A stretch of DNA of 64,000 nt from Leisingera aquimarina DSM 24565. Lineage in GTDB: Bacteria > Pseudomonadota > Alphaproteobacteria > Rhodobacterales > Rhodobacteraceae. The stretch lies in NCBI RefSeq assembly GCF_000473165.1, contig NZ_KI421504.1:372596-436595 (forward strand), read 5' to 3'. The notes beneath the pieces are model-generated. The model had not been told where the DNA came from. It ran no database searches and saw only the letters and a program-made list of their open reading frames with translations. Positions 44,597-53,604 of this stretch are shown here, one piece after another; positions within the stretch are counted from its first letter, which is position 1, and each line of letters begins with the position of its first letter. The position numbers and the translations under genes are program-made.

Positions 44597-45760
44597 ATGA
44601 CGACAGACACTTTCTATTCCGGCCTGCCAAGCACCCGGTCCTTCGACAGCCTTGCCGCGCCAGAGGCCTTTGTACCGCTGCCGCCGGACTGGCACCTGTG
44701 CTGCACCGATATCGTCAACTCCACCGGGCTGGTGGCTGCGGGCCGCTACAAGACCGTCAACATGATCGGCGCGGCGGTGATCGCAGCCATGCGCAACGCG
44801 CTTGAGGGCGAGGCTTTCCCCTATGTTTTCGGCGGTGATGGCGCCTCCTTTGCGGTGCCGTCCCGGCACAAAGACACCGCCTCAGAAGTGCTGGCGGGTT
44901 TGCGCAGCTGGACCGAAGCAGAGTACGGCGTCAGCCTGCGGGCGGCGATGCTGCCGATGGGCTGGATTCGCGCCGAAGGGCTGGACGTCCGGATCGCCCG
45001 CTATGCCGTGTCGGACCATGCGGATTTCGCCATGTTCAACGGCGGTGGCCTAGCCTGGGCCGAAGCACAGATGAAAGCCGGTGCCTTTGAAGTGCCAGCC
45101 GCCCCGCAGGCAGAACCGCCCGACCTCAGCGGCCTGTCCTGCCGCTGGAGCAATACACCCGCACGCAACGGCATTATCCTGTCGGTGGTTGCCCAGCCCG
45201 CGCCAGGCACCAGCCCGCGGGCCTTTGCACGGCTCTCGGCTGAACTGCTGGATCTGGCTTCCGAGCTTGCCGAAGACGGTCACCCGGTGCCCGATGCCGG
45301 CCCCAAACTGCGCTTTCCGCCCGCCGGGCTGACGCTCGAAGCACAGGCCTCGCGCGGCAAACTGCCCCTGTTTTTGCGAAAGCTTTATCTATTAGGCCAC
45401 TGCGCCTTTGCCGCCTGGATATTTATCGGCAAACGGCGTGTGGGCGCGTTTGACGCGGTGCACTACCTGTCAATGCTCAAAGCCCATTCGGATTTTCGAA
45501 AATTCGACGACGGGCTGAAGATGACGCTGGATTGCACCCCGGCCATCAGCATCCGGATCCGCGACCGCCTGCAGCAAGCTGCCGCGGCGGGGCTGGTGCA
45601 TTTCGGCCTGCATGAACAGGACGCCGCCATGGTCACCTGCATCGTGCCCTCGCCGGTTGAGGACGATCACATCCACTTTGTCGATGGGGCCGATGGCGGC
45701 TATACGCAAGCAGCCGCCAATCTGGCGACTGCCTTTGGTGCCGGCAAAAATCCGGCATGA
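44597..45760 (+). CDS. DUF3095 domain-containing protein (adenylate-cyclase-like)
   Basis: A 387-residue soluble protein of the DUF3095 family, whose N-terminal half resembles a class III nucleotide cyclase domain (CCTDIVNSTGLVAAGRYKTVN; FPYVFGGDGASFAVP with the Gly-Gly-Asp-Gly turn). It is divergent from the MFS gene and convergent with the carbonic anhydrase gene, its stop ending three bases before that gene. Whether it makes a cyclic nucleotide is not known. Confidence 0.85.
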   Translation: MTTDTFYSGLPSTRSFDSLAAPEAFVPLPPDWHLCCTDIVNSTGLVAAGRYKTVNMIGAAVIAAMRNALEGEAFPYVFGGDGASFAVPSRHKDTASEVLAGLRSWTEAEYGVSLRAAMLPMGWIRAEGLDVRIARYAVSDHADFAMFNGGGLAWAEAQMKAGAFEVPAAPQAEPPDLSGLSCRWSNTPARNGIILSVVAQPAPGTSPRAFARLSAELLDLASELAEDGHPVPDAGPKLRFPPAGLTLEAQASRGKLPLFLRKLYLLGHCAFAAWIFIGKRRVGAFDAVHYLSMLKAHSDFRKFDDGLKMTLDCTPAISIRIRDRLQQAAAAGLVHFGLHEQDAAMVTCIVPSPVEDDHIHFVDGADGGYTQAAANLATAFGAGKNPA

Positions 45761-45763
45761 TGG

Positions 45764-46414
45764 TCAGACAGGCGCAAACACGCCCGTTTTGGGATCATAA
45801 CATTCCAGGCCGCCCTCGCCGATATCGGTCCACAGACCGTGTAGGCTAAGCTGCCCGGCCTTCACCGACGATTCGATAAAAGGAAAGGTCATCAGGTTTT
45901 CCAATGAGGCAACAACAGCTTGGCGCTCGAACTGGCGCGCTTGCAGTTCCGGATCTTCAATTCCTGAAACGCCTTCGAACTTGGGCTTCAGAATATCCAT
46001 CCAGCGGCCGACAAAGCTGGTCTTTTCTTCCAGCTGCGGCGCGTTACCCTTGCACATGTCGATACAACCCTGAACGCCGCCGCATTGCGAATGGCCCAGC
46101 ACGATCAGATGTGAAACCTTCAGCGCGGTCACCGCGTATTCCACTGCTGCCGAGGTGCCGTGATGGTCGCCATCGGGCGCAAAAGGCGGCACCAGGTTGG
46201 CGATATTGCGGTGAATAAAGAACTCGCCCTGGTCGGCGCCGAAGATCGAGGTCACATGCACCCGGCTGTCGCAGCAGGAGATCACCATCGCCCGCGGGCG
46301 CTGACCTTCGGTCGCTAGGCGGCGGTACCAGCCCTGGTTTTCTTCATAAGATGTGGCCTTCCAGCCGTGATAGCGGGTCACCAGATAACTGGGGAGAGGT
46401 TTGGCAAAGTCCAT
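45764..46414 (-). CDS. Beta-carbonic anhydrase
   Basis: A 216-residue beta-class enzyme interconverting CO2 and bicarbonate. The zinc ligands are seen in CCDSRV and GHSQCGG (His and Cys), with the Asp-Arg dyad in the first motif. The ATG at 46414 follows CGGAGGA; the frame runs to 46552 without a comparable site. Confidence 0.95.
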   Translation of the reverse strand: MDFAKPLPSYLVTRYHGWKATSYEENQGWYRRLATEGQRPRAMVISCCDSRVHVTSIFGADQGEFFIHRNIANLVPPFAPDGDHHGTSAAVEYAVTALKVSHLIVLGHSQCGGVQGCIDMCKGNAPQLEEKTSFVGRWMDILKPKFEGVSGIEDPELQARQFERQAVVASLENLMTFPFIESSVKAGQLSLHGLWTDIGEGGLECYDPKTGVFAPV

Positions 46415-46591
46415 TGTCGAATCCTCCGATCGTTGCACGTTGCCGGACGTGTTACCCTGCATTGTCCGCAAATTCGAGCGATTTGAGCTCCCTGCAGAAA
46501 CCTTTTGAAAACTTGTGGGCTTCAAGTTGGCAGTTGTGCCGTGGGGGTACATAGAATTTGGGTGAACGTGGTGGCCAATATACTAACAGTA

Positions 46592-46951
46592 ATGCGCTCG
46601 GAAACAGTGCGCTTGGATCCAGACAAACTCTCCGCGCTGTATGAGCAGCTCGGCGAAACCGGTGCCGAAGATGTCGTGTGCCGGGCGGTTGAAGAAATGG
46701 CAGTGCGCCTGACGCATTGCGAGCGCCTGTGGCGGCAGGATGACATGATGAACCTGCGCAAAAGCGCCCGGTCGCTGATTGCGATTGCCGATCAGATCGG
46801 CATGACAGCCTTGGCAGCCATTGCCAGGGATGCGACCGTAGCCATTGATGCCGAGGACGCTCCGGCGGTAGCCGCGATCCTGTTCCGGCTGATGCGGGTT
46901 GGCGAACGCTCGCTGACCGCGGTCTGGGATCAGCAGGACATGACGATCTGA
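46592..46951 (+). CDS. Small helical protein resembling an Hpt domain without histidine
   Basis: A 119-residue helical protein. Segments LYEQLGETGAEDVVCRAVEEMAVRL and LRKSARSLIAIADQIGMTALAAIA resemble the helical bundle of histidine phosphotransfer domains (pattern A-H-x-L-K-G-x-A), but the position of the phosphorylated histidine is occupied by other residues. It may be a degenerate Hpt-like or regulatory protein. The start is uncertain: ATG 46592 is used; GTG 46571 is an alternative. Confidence 0.65.
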   Translation: MRSETVRLDPDKLSALYEQLGETGAEDVVCRAVEEMAVRLTHCERLWRQDDMMNLRKSARSLIAIADQIGMTALAAIARDATVAIDAEDAPAVAAILFRLMRVGERSLTAVWDQQDMTI

Positions 46952-47030
46952 TGTTTCCGCGGCCTGCAGGGCTTGCAGGCGGCGCTGCGGCGGCTACTCT
47001 GACGGATCATTACTGATCCGCAACCGGAGT

Positions 47031-48419
47031 ATGCCCATGCCGCCCGTCTTTGCCGCGCCCAGCCGGGACGCCTGTCCTGTGCATGTTATCGCAAGCGACA
47101 TTCTTGACAGCTGGCTTTCGGGCCAGCCGCAGCGCGTTCAGACCTGGGTTTCGGCCCAGGGCTTTACCGGCGCCTGCGGCCAGGCTTTGGCAGTGCCGGC
47201 GACGGATGGCACATTTGAAATGGCCCTGGCCGGCTATGGCAGCACCGCCACGCGCGCGCGCCGCCGCTTTGTGCTGGCCGAGGCCGCCGCGAAACTGCCC
47301 GCCGGGACCTACCGGATCGCCTCCGGCCTGCCGGAAGAAGCTGCCGCCACAGAAACGCTGGGCTGGCTGCTGACTGCCTACCGCTTTGACCGGTATAAGA
47401 AAAGCGCAGCACAGACCGCTTCACTGGTTGCGCCGGAAGGCCTGAACGCAAGCGCCGTAGAATCACTGGCTGCCGCCGAATGCCTGACCCGCGACCTGAT
47501 CAACACGCCTGCCTCTGACATGGGCCCGCAAGAGCTTCAGGCTGCTGCCGAAGCCCTGGCCGAGGAGTTCGGCGCCGACTGTTCTGTGATCACCGGCGAG
47601 GATCTGCTGCAGAAGAACTTCCCGCTCATCCACACCGTGGGCCGCGCCTCGGACCGCGCGCCGCGGCTGATCGATATCGGTTGGGGCACGTCCGGCCCCC
47701 GGCTCACCCTGGTGGGCAAGGGCGTCTGTTTCGACACCGGCGGGTTGAACCTCAAACCCGGCAACAGCATGGCGCTGATGAAAAAAGACATGGGGGGGGC
47801 AGCCAATGTCCTGGGGCTGGCGCGGATGATCATGGCCGCTGGCCTGAAACTGCAGCTTCGGGTGCTTATACCGGCAGTGGAGAATGCTGTGTCCGGCCCC
47901 GCCTTCCGACCCGGCGATGTGCTGACGTCCCGCAAGGGGCTAACGGTGGAGAACAACAACACCGACGCCGAGGGCCGCTTGGTACTGGCCGACGCACTGG
48001 CACTGGCGGCCGAAGACACGCCGGATCTGCTGATCTCCATGGCCACTCTCACCGGGGCTGCCCGTGTGGCCGTCGGCCCGGATTTGTCGCCCTTCTATAC
48101 CGACCGCGATGCAGATGCCGCCGCGCTGGCGGCCAGTGCGGCGCGCACCGCTGACCCGGTCTGGCGAATGCCTTTTTATGACCCTTACGAGACAATGATC
48201 GAACCCGGCATTGCCGATCTCGACAATGCGCCCTCCGGCGGTTTTGCAGGGTCGATCACCGCCGCGCTGTTCCTGCGCCGCTTTGCCGGAGACACCCGCT
48301 ACATGCATTTCGACATCTACGGCTGGACCCCCAGCGCCGCACCCGGCCGCCCCAAGGGCGGCGCCTTGCAGGGCGCCCGCGCTCTGTTTTCCGCCCTGCC
48401 GGACATGCTGGAGATCTGA
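47031..48419 (+). CDS. Leucyl aminopeptidase family protein (M17)
   Basis: A 462-residue metallo-aminopeptidase of the M17 family. The metal-binding signature NTDAEGRLVLADAL and the GKGVCFDTGGLNLKP block are intact, so it should be active on peptide N-termini in the cytosol. The gene is followed after four bases by an NlpC/P60 gene, a pairing common in Rhodobacterales, perhaps for recycling of cell-wall peptides. Confidence 0.94.
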   Translation: MPMPPVFAAPSRDACPVHVIASDILDSWLSGQPQRVQTWVSAQGFTGACGQALAVPATDGTFEMALAGYGSTATRARRRFVLAEAAAKLPAGTYRIASGLPEEAAATETLGWLLTAYRFDRYKKSAAQTASLVAPEGLNASAVESLAAAECLTRDLINTPASDMGPQELQAAAEALAEEFGADCSVITGEDLLQKNFPLIHTVGRASDRAPRLIDIGWGTSGPRLTLVGKGVCFDTGGLNLKPGNSMALMKKDMGGAANVLGLARMIMAAGLKLQLRVLIPAVENAVSGPAFRPGDVLTSRKGLTVENNNTDAEGRLVLADALALAAEDTPDLLISMATLTGAARVAVGPDLSPFYTDRDADAAALAASAARTADPVWRMPFYDPYETMIEPGIADLDNAPSGGFAGSITAALFLRRFAGDTRYMHFDIYGWTPSAAPGRPKGGALQGARALFSALPDMLEI

Positions 48420-48423
48420 TTCC

Positions 48424-49248
48424 ATGGCAGACCGCCGCCGTACTCCGGTGAATGACCGCATCGCCGCCACGCATCTTGAGACCGCACCAGAAGGGCTGGC
48501 GCGGGCCGAAGGCACCGCCGCCCGCATCGGTGTAGCCGTTGCGGACCTCCTGCGCGCGCCTGACGGCGCCCGCGACCGCCAGCTTGTCTACGGCGAGCCG
48601 GTCACGGTCTACGAAGACCGCAATGGCTGGTCCTTCCTGCAGGTTGCCAAAGATTCCTACGTGGGCTATCTGCCCAGCGCTTCCCTGACCGCGCCGTTTG
48701 AGGCCACGCACTGGGTCAGTGCCCCAGCCACCCATGCCTATTCCGCCGATGACTTCAAATCACCAGAAACCCATGCCCTCAGCCACGGCAGCCGGGTGCA
48801 GGTCCTGGGCGGCACCGGGCGGTTTCTGCAAACCAACCTCGGATTCATCCCCGCCCGCCACCTGTCGCCGCTGGGCGTCCATGCTGCTGATCCGGTGGCG
48901 GTGGCCGAATTGTTCCTCGGCACACCCTACCTCTGGGGCGGCAACAGCCGGTTCGGCATCGACTGCTCCGGCCTGATGCAAGCGGCTCTGCTGGCCTGCG
49001 GCACCGCCTGCCCCGGCGACAGCGATATGCAGGAGGCGGAACTCGGAGAGTCCGCCCCCGCCGGAGACTGCCAGCGCGGCGACCTGCTGTTCTGGAAGGG
49101 CCATGTGGCCATGGTGCGGGACGCGGAATCCCTGATCCATGCTAATGCCCACGATATGGCTGTGGCGATCGAACCCATCGGCGCGGCAATCGAACGGATC
49201 GCAGCCCAGGGCGACGGCCCGATCACCGCACACAGACGGCTGGCGTAA
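48424..49248 (+). CDS. NlpC/P60 family peptidase with SH3-type domains
   Basis: A 274-residue protein. The N-terminal half has SH3-like segments (LVYGEPVTVYEDRNGWSFLQV; DSYVGYLPSASL) and the C-terminal part is an NlpC/P60 cysteine peptidase with DCSGLMQAAL (catalytic Cys), GHVAM (His) and HAN. No signal peptide is seen, so it may act on muropeptides in the cytosol with the upstream M17 peptidase. ATG at 48424. Confidence 0.9.
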   Translation: MADRRRTPVNDRIAATHLETAPEGLARAEGTAARIGVAVADLLRAPDGARDRQLVYGEPVTVYEDRNGWSFLQVAKDSYVGYLPSASLTAPFEATHWVSAPATHAYSADDFKSPETHALSHGSRVQVLGGTGRFLQTNLGFIPARHLSPLGVHAADPVAVAELFLGTPYLWGGNSRFGIDCSGLMQAALLACGTACPGDSDMQEAELGESAPAGDCQRGDLLFWKGHVAMVRDAESLIHANAHDMAVAIEPIGAAIERIAAQGDGPITAHRRLA

Positions 49249-49257
49249 CCCACGTCC

Positions 49258-49319
49258 GCCGCCACGGACGGCAAAAAAATCTTACGAAGATTTTTGGCCG
49301 GAAAATTCAAATTTTCCGG
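49258..49319. terminator. Tandem hairpins between NlpC/P60 and DUF2794 genes
   Basis: Two perfect AT-rich hairpins: AAAAATCTT-ACG-AAGATTTTT (49275-49295) and CCGGAAAATT-CA-AATTTTCCGG (49298-49319). They lie between convergent genes and probably end transcription in both directions. The second has a close relative at 58556-58576. Confidence 0.7.
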
Positions 49320-49344
49320 TCCCCGCTCCGCGATAGCCCGCAGG

Positions 49345-49689
49345 CTACTCCACGGAGCGGATCAGCTTGCGCTCCAGCACCCTCAGCACGGTCTTCAGAT
49401 CCGTCCCGCGCTTCAGGATATGCCCGTCCATGCCGACCACCGAATACTGCCCCTGCCGCACCCGCAGCTTGGGGCGCTTTTCGATCCGGTAAAGCGGGTG
49501 CTCTGCCGTGCGCCGGAAAACCGAAAACACCGCCAAATCCCGCAGGGAGGCAATTCCGTAATCGCGCCACTCCCCGGCGGCAACCATCCGCCCATAGAGG
49601 GATAGAATGACCGACAGTTCCCGCCGGTCAAACGCGACTTGCTGAGGGTAGGGAGATCCGGGAAAAGGCTGCACCTGATCAAAGCTCAT
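49345..49689 (-). CDS. DUF2794 domain-containing protein
   Basis: A 114-residue protein of the DUF2794 family, common in Alphaproteobacteria and of unknown role. Segments FDRRELSVILSLYGRMVAAGEWRDY and LYRIEKRPKLRVRQGQYSVVG are typical. No membrane or signal segments. Single-gene unit. Confidence 0.88.
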   Translation of the reverse strand: MSFDQVQPFPGSPYPQQVAFDRRELSVILSLYGRMVAAGEWRDYGIASLRDLAVFSVFRRTAEHPLYRIEKRPKLRVRQGQYSVVGMDGHILKRGTDLKTVLRVLERKLIRSVE

Positions 49690-49804
49690 AGTTTAAAGGT
49701 TGCGCCGTTTCCGGGGCAAATCAAGGTTTATCCCCTTCGAATTTTTGTGTGATGCAGAAGGCGCACAGGCTCTGCCCCCTGTTTCCAGGCCGCTCCAGCC
49801 TGCC

Positions 49805-50494
49805 TCAGGCCGCCACCAGCCCGCCGCAGCTGAGGTCCAGAATCTGCTCCAGCGCGCGTGTTCCAGGCGTCGTCAGCATCAGCCCGCGCTTGTGCCGGTG
49901 CCGCTTGACCCAGCCGCTGCCCAGCGCGTGATCCAAGATCAGCCGCCCCATCGGCCCCGCCACATGCAGCTTGCGCTCGGTCCAGTCCAGACAGGGTCGG
50001 GCAAACGGCTGGCGGCCCGGTTTTTCAGGCAGAATGACACCCAGCTTCAGCCACTCCCCGGCCGGAACAGCGCGAAAGGCGCCGTGTTCCTCCTGCAGCA
50101 TCCCACGGTCCAGAAAGGCGCGGGTCATCGCCACTGCCAAAGGCCCGGCCAGATGATCATAACAGCTGCGCACCTGTGCCAGATCCCCCGCTTTGCGCTG
50201 CTGGGCGCGGTGCAGGCTGTCCGCGGGCGCAATCGCCGCCAGCTGCTCCAGCGCATGCGCCACTTCCGCCCCCGCCAACCGGTGGTAAACGCAGCGCCCG
50301 CGTTTTTCGGCCACCACCAGCCCGGCATCCTGCAGCAGCCGCAAATGGGCTGAAGCCGTCTGCGGCGTCACCCCGGCAGCCGCCGCCAGCTCCTTGTTGG
50401 TATAGGCGCGGCCCTCCATCAGCTCGCACAGCATCTGCGTGCGGCTGGCGTCGCTGATGGCCTGGCCCAGAATGTCGAAACGCGGTGTGATCAT
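49805..50494 (-). CDS. ArsR-family transcriptional regulator
   Basis: A 229-residue winged-helix protein with an N-terminal ArsR HTH (LCELMEGRAYTNKELAAAAGVTPQTASAHLRLLQDAGLV) and a longer C-terminal domain than typical metal sensors. No CxC metal motif is seen in the HTH region, so a non-metal signal is likely. The gene lies directly downstream of an imuB remnant on the same strand. Confidence 0.88.
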   Translation of the reverse strand: MITPRFDILGQAISDASRTQMLCELMEGRAYTNKELAAAAGVTPQTASAHLRLLQDAGLVVAEKRGRCVYHRLAGAEVAHALEQLAAIAPADSLHRAQQRKAGDLAQVRSCYDHLAGPLAVAMTRAFLDRGMLQEEHGAFRAVPAGEWLKLGVILPEKPGRQPFARPCLDWTERKLHVAGPMGRLILDHALGSGWVKRHRHKRGLMLTTPGTRALEQILDLSCGGLVAA

Positions 50495-50569
50495 GCCCCC
50501 ACTCTACGCGGTTCCTGCAGGCCGGCCCAAGCAAAACCCTTCGCCGCGCAGCGAACTGTCCGCACCCCG

Positions 50570-50876
50570 TCAAGCAAAGGAGCCATGGCAGAACCAGCCC
50601 GGCGACAGCGCGCCGCTATGGGCAAAGAACAGCCACAGCCGTTCGCCAGCGCGGGTGGTCGCCACCCAGTAATCGCGCACATCGCATGGGCATCACGCAG
50701 CGGCTGGCCCAGCTGCAATCCTGCCGCCGAAGCCACCGTGTTTAACGCGGAAATAACCTGAGTGTTCGACACTTCCCCGGCAACAGCGGCCCGGCACTGC
50801 CGCCGCGCTCTGCCCGCATGATACGTTCGGCACCAAGGCGCGGAAACCAAAGCGATAAAAGGCGACGATGGGGCAT
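50570..50876 (-). pseudogene. imuB: imuB remnant, internally deleted and frameshifted
   Basis: Read on the minus strand from ATG 50876, the peptide RRLLSLWFPRLGAERIMRAER matches the start of the Y-family polymerase-like protein ImuB. A frame change leads to QVISALNTVASAAGLQLGQP and then LRDAHAMC, the next conserved ImuB part. There the sequence jumps, in a third frame, to DYWVATTRAGERLWLFFAHS and SPGWFCHGSFA-stop, the ImuB C-terminus. About 400 residues are missing. No imuA or dnaE2 is nearby in the window. The remnant is too short to work. Confidence 0.8.
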
Positions 50877-50988
50877 GAGCCGATCGGGCAGCACGGGCCG
50901 GCAGACGGCAGATTACAGGAGTTCTTCAGCATATGTTCTTATTTTGTTTTCACCATGCGATTCGGTCAATCCGCCCGAGGGCAGCGTG

Positions 50989-51465
50989 ATGACCCTCCGC
51001 CTGCTCAAAACCATGGCCTTCATGGCCATCCTCGCGGCGCTTGCCATTGGCACCACCGCTCCGGTCACCGCCAAGGACGGCGCCAGCAAGCACGTGACAC
51101 GCAGGATGGCCCTGATGACCTCGCAAAAAGCGGCGATGGATGTGCTCGCCGGCATGATGGCCGGGCGCACATATTTTGACCGGGACAAGGCCCGCACAGC
51201 CCGACGGCAGTTGATCAGATCCACCGGCACAATCCGCAAGCATTTCAAAAAGCCGCAGCTGGATCCGCGCTCCCATGCGCGGCCCTTGATCTGGCACGCC
51301 TGGAAGGATTTCAAAGCCCGTGCAGACACCGCCGAAGCAGCAGCCCGCAATCTCAGCACCCGGTCCCTGCCCGCCCTGCGCCGCACCCTGCCCAGCCTGA
51401 TGCAAAGCTGTCTCAGCTGCCACGAGACCTACCGCAACACGCCCAATAGTTTCACCACGCACTGA
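50989..51465 (+). CDS. Cytochrome c'-like exported heme protein
   Basis: A 158-residue protein with a Sec signal (LKTMAFMAILAALAIGTTAPVTA) and a C-terminal heme-binding motif CLSCH near residues 143-147 in a four-helix-bundle context, as in class II (c') cytochromes. It would act in the periplasm as an electron or gas-binding protein. ATG at 50989 follows GAGGGCAG. It stands alone. Confidence 0.82.
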   Translation: MTLRLLKTMAFMAILAALAIGTTAPVTAKDGASKHVTRRMALMTSQKAAMDVLAGMMAGRTYFDRDKARTARRQLIRSTGTIRKHFKKPQLDPRSHARPLIWHAWKDFKARADTAEAAARNLSTRSLPALRRTLPSLMQSCLSCHETYRNTPNSFTTH

Positions 51466-51528
51466 TGCCCGGCAGGCATTAGCTGGCACGCACAAGCCGG
51501 CATGCACGGGCCGGAACGCCCGCAGCCG

Positions 51529-52146
51529 TCAGGTGCCGAACCGCGCCATAAAGGTCTCGATTGCGCCGGCGATCACCCGCTCGCGTTCGGCCTCGGTAAA
51601 ATGTTCGTCGATTTTGAACAGGAATCGCAGGAAGATATCCGCCTTGCACAGCTCGATGAATTGCGCGGCGGCCAGGTCCGCATCCGGAATAGCCAGCTCG
51701 CCCCGCTCTGCGGCGATCTTCAGGTAATCGCGAATCTGCCCGTGCAATACCATCGGGCCGCTTTCATAGAACATCGGCCCCAACTCAGGGAAACGGTCGG
51801 CCTCGGCCACAAAGATGCGGAACAGCTGCAGGCTGAGACCGCCTATAAGCACCGCGTGCACATGTTCCGCCGCCACCCGCAGCACCTCGCGCGGGCCGCA
51901 GCTGCCTGCTGCCAGATCAAGCGACGCTTCAGACTGCTGCACACAGACCGACCGCACCACCTCCATAAACAGCACCCGCTTGTCGGGGAAATAACTGTAC
52001 AGCGTCGCCTTGGACACGCCGGCCGCCTTGGCAATATTGTCGACGCTCGCGCCCTCAAACCCGTCGGCCAGGAAAACCTCGCGGGCCCCTGCCAGGACCT
52101 GATCGAATTTCCGGCCTGTACGCAGGACGCTGGCTTGCTGGTTCAT
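51529..52146 (-). CDS. TetR-family transcriptional regulator
   Basis: A 205-residue regulator with the TetR HTH (AREVFLADGFEGASVDNIAKAAGVSKATLYSYFPDKRVLF) and a helical ligand domain. ATG at 52146; the frame runs to 52377 but this ATG fits the family length. It is divergent from mbfA. Confidence 0.9.
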   Translation of the reverse strand: MNQQASVLRTGRKFDQVLAGAREVFLADGFEGASVDNIAKAAGVSKATLYSYFPDKRVLFMEVVRSVCVQQSEASLDLAAGSCGPREVLRVAAEHVHAVLIGGLSLQLFRIFVAEADRFPELGPMFYESGPMVLHGQIRDYLKIAAERGELAIPDADLAAAQFIELCKADIFLRFLFKIDEHFTEAERERVIAGAIETFMARFGT

Positions 52147-52252
52147 GCGGGTTCCTTTGGCTGCCTGCGGGTCTGGGCCTAGTGTAGCCTCTGCTGCCGC
52201 AATGCAACAGCATAACCCGCGCCGTCTTGCAGTCCCTCGCGGAAGCGTTATG

Positions 52253-52269
52253 TTTAGAATTATTCTAAA
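52253..52269. promoter_or_regulatory. Irr-type iron control element upstream of mbfA
   Basis: A perfect palindrome TTTAGAATTATTCTAAA, 13 bases before the mbfA start, extended to 19 bases by a further G-C pair. It fits the Iron Control Element (TTTAGAA-3-TTCTAAA) bound by Irr in Rhizobiales and Rhodobacterales. The position suggests that Irr represses mbfA when iron is scarce. Confidence 0.85.
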
Positions 52270-52282
52270 CTGAGGGCGGCAG

Positions 52283-53257
52283 ATGCATTTTTTCACCCAA
52301 CGCAAACGGTTTGCGGAGCTGACCGGGCAGGAAATCCTCGCCCTCGCAATCTCCTCTGAGGAAGACGATGCGCGCATCTACCGCGGCTACGCCGAACGGC
52401 TGCGCGCCGAATACCCGGCCTCTGCGGCGATGTTCGACGGCATGGCCGCAGAGGAAGACGAACACCGCGCACAGCTGATCACCCTGCACCAGGCACGCTT
52501 CGGGCCGGCAATTCCGCTGATCCGGCGCGAGCATGTGGCGGGCTATTATGCCCGCCGCCCCATTTGGCTGATGGAAAACCTGAGCCTGGACCGCATCCGC
52601 GACGAAGCCCGCGCGATGGAGCGCGACGCCGAACGCTTCTACACCGCTGCCGCCGCCCGCACCAGCGATGCCGCCACCCGCAAGCTGCTGGGGGATCTGG
52701 CCGCAGCCGAGGCCGGGCATCAGGCGCGCGCCGGCGAATTGCAGGACACGCATCTGGACGCGAACACCCGCGAAGATGAAGACCGCGCCGCCCACCGCCA
52801 GTTCGTGCTGACCTGGGTGCAGCCGGGGCTGTCCGGGCTGATGGACGGTACGGTCTCCACCCTGGCGCCGATCTTTGCCACCGCCTTTGCCACTCAGGAC
52901 ACCTGGACCACGTTTCTGGTAGGCATGGCGGCCTCGGTCGGGGCGGGCATCTCAATGGGCTTCACCGAGGCCGCCTCCGACGACGGCGAACTGTCAGGCC
53001 GCGGCTCACCGCTGAAACGCGGGCTGGCCTCCGGCGTGATGACCACCGTGGGCGGGCTGGGCCACGCCCTGCCCTATCTGATCCCGGAGTTCTGGACTGC
53101 CACCACCCTGGCCCTGCTGATTGTCTTCGTTGAGCTCTGGGCCATCGCCTGGATTCAGAACAGGTTCATGCAAACCCCGTTCTGGCGCGCCACGATGCAA
53201 GTGGTGCTGGGCGGCGCCCTGGTGCTGGGGGCCGGCGCGCTGATCGGCAGCGGTTAG
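52283..53257 (+). CDS. mbfA: Membrane-bound ferritin/iron exporter MbfA
   Basis: A 324-residue protein with two parts: an N-terminal ferritin-like (erythrin) domain with paired Glu/His residues (ISSEEDDARIYRGYAERL; MAAEEDEHRAQLI; ERDAERFYT) and a C-terminal membrane domain of the VIT1/CCC1 type (GLSGLMDGTVSTLAPIFATAFATQ and four or five helices). MbfA exports iron and protects against iron and peroxide stress. The Irr box upstream supports iron control. Confidence 0.93.
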   Translation: MHFFTQRKRFAELTGQEILALAISSEEDDARIYRGYAERLRAEYPASAAMFDGMAAEEDEHRAQLITLHQARFGPAIPLIRREHVAGYYARRPIWLMENLSLDRIRDEARAMERDAERFYTAAAARTSDAATRKLLGDLAAAEAGHQARAGELQDTHLDANTREDEDRAAHRQFVLTWVQPGLSGLMDGTVSTLAPIFATAFATQDTWTTFLVGMAASVGAGISMGFTEAASDDGELSGRGSPLKRGLASGVMTTVGGLGHALPYLIPEFWTATTLALLIVFVELWAIAWIQNRFMQTPFWRATMQVVLGGALVLGAGALIGSG

Positions 53258-53604
53258 GCACGGGCAAAGGAAACCCTCCCGCTCGCTCCGGAGCAGCCAG
53301 AGGCTGCCCCTTCCCGGTTGGGCCCGGCAGCGCTGACGCGCTGCGGGTGCGCCTTTGGTCACGGGGGGGCTTAGGGTCAAGGGCGGAAAAGTCCCCGCGC
53401 CGCAGCGCGGTTTACCTTTGAAGTGCAGAAGTACTGCTCACAATCGAAGCCGCGCTACTCGGGGCACGTCTGCCCTGTGCAACGCACAGGGCCACGCCCA
53501 ACTGTGAAGAGCATTCGCCAGAATGCCCATGAGCAGGCGGGAGCGCGCCCTCTTATGCCAAAAACAGCCCTTGCGAATTGGTCATCTCTTGTTACCAATT
53601 CCCC
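53258..53604. repeat. Non-coding region with dispersed repeat before the AEC gene
   Basis: No gene seen. It has several short hairpins (GCAGCC-AGA-GGCTGC near 53295; GCAGCGC...GCGCTGC near 53325) and a copy of the dispersed element: GTTGGGC...GCTGCGGG, then GCCACGCCCAAC (53491-53502) and GGCGGGAGCGC (53536-53546). Confidence 0.55.
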
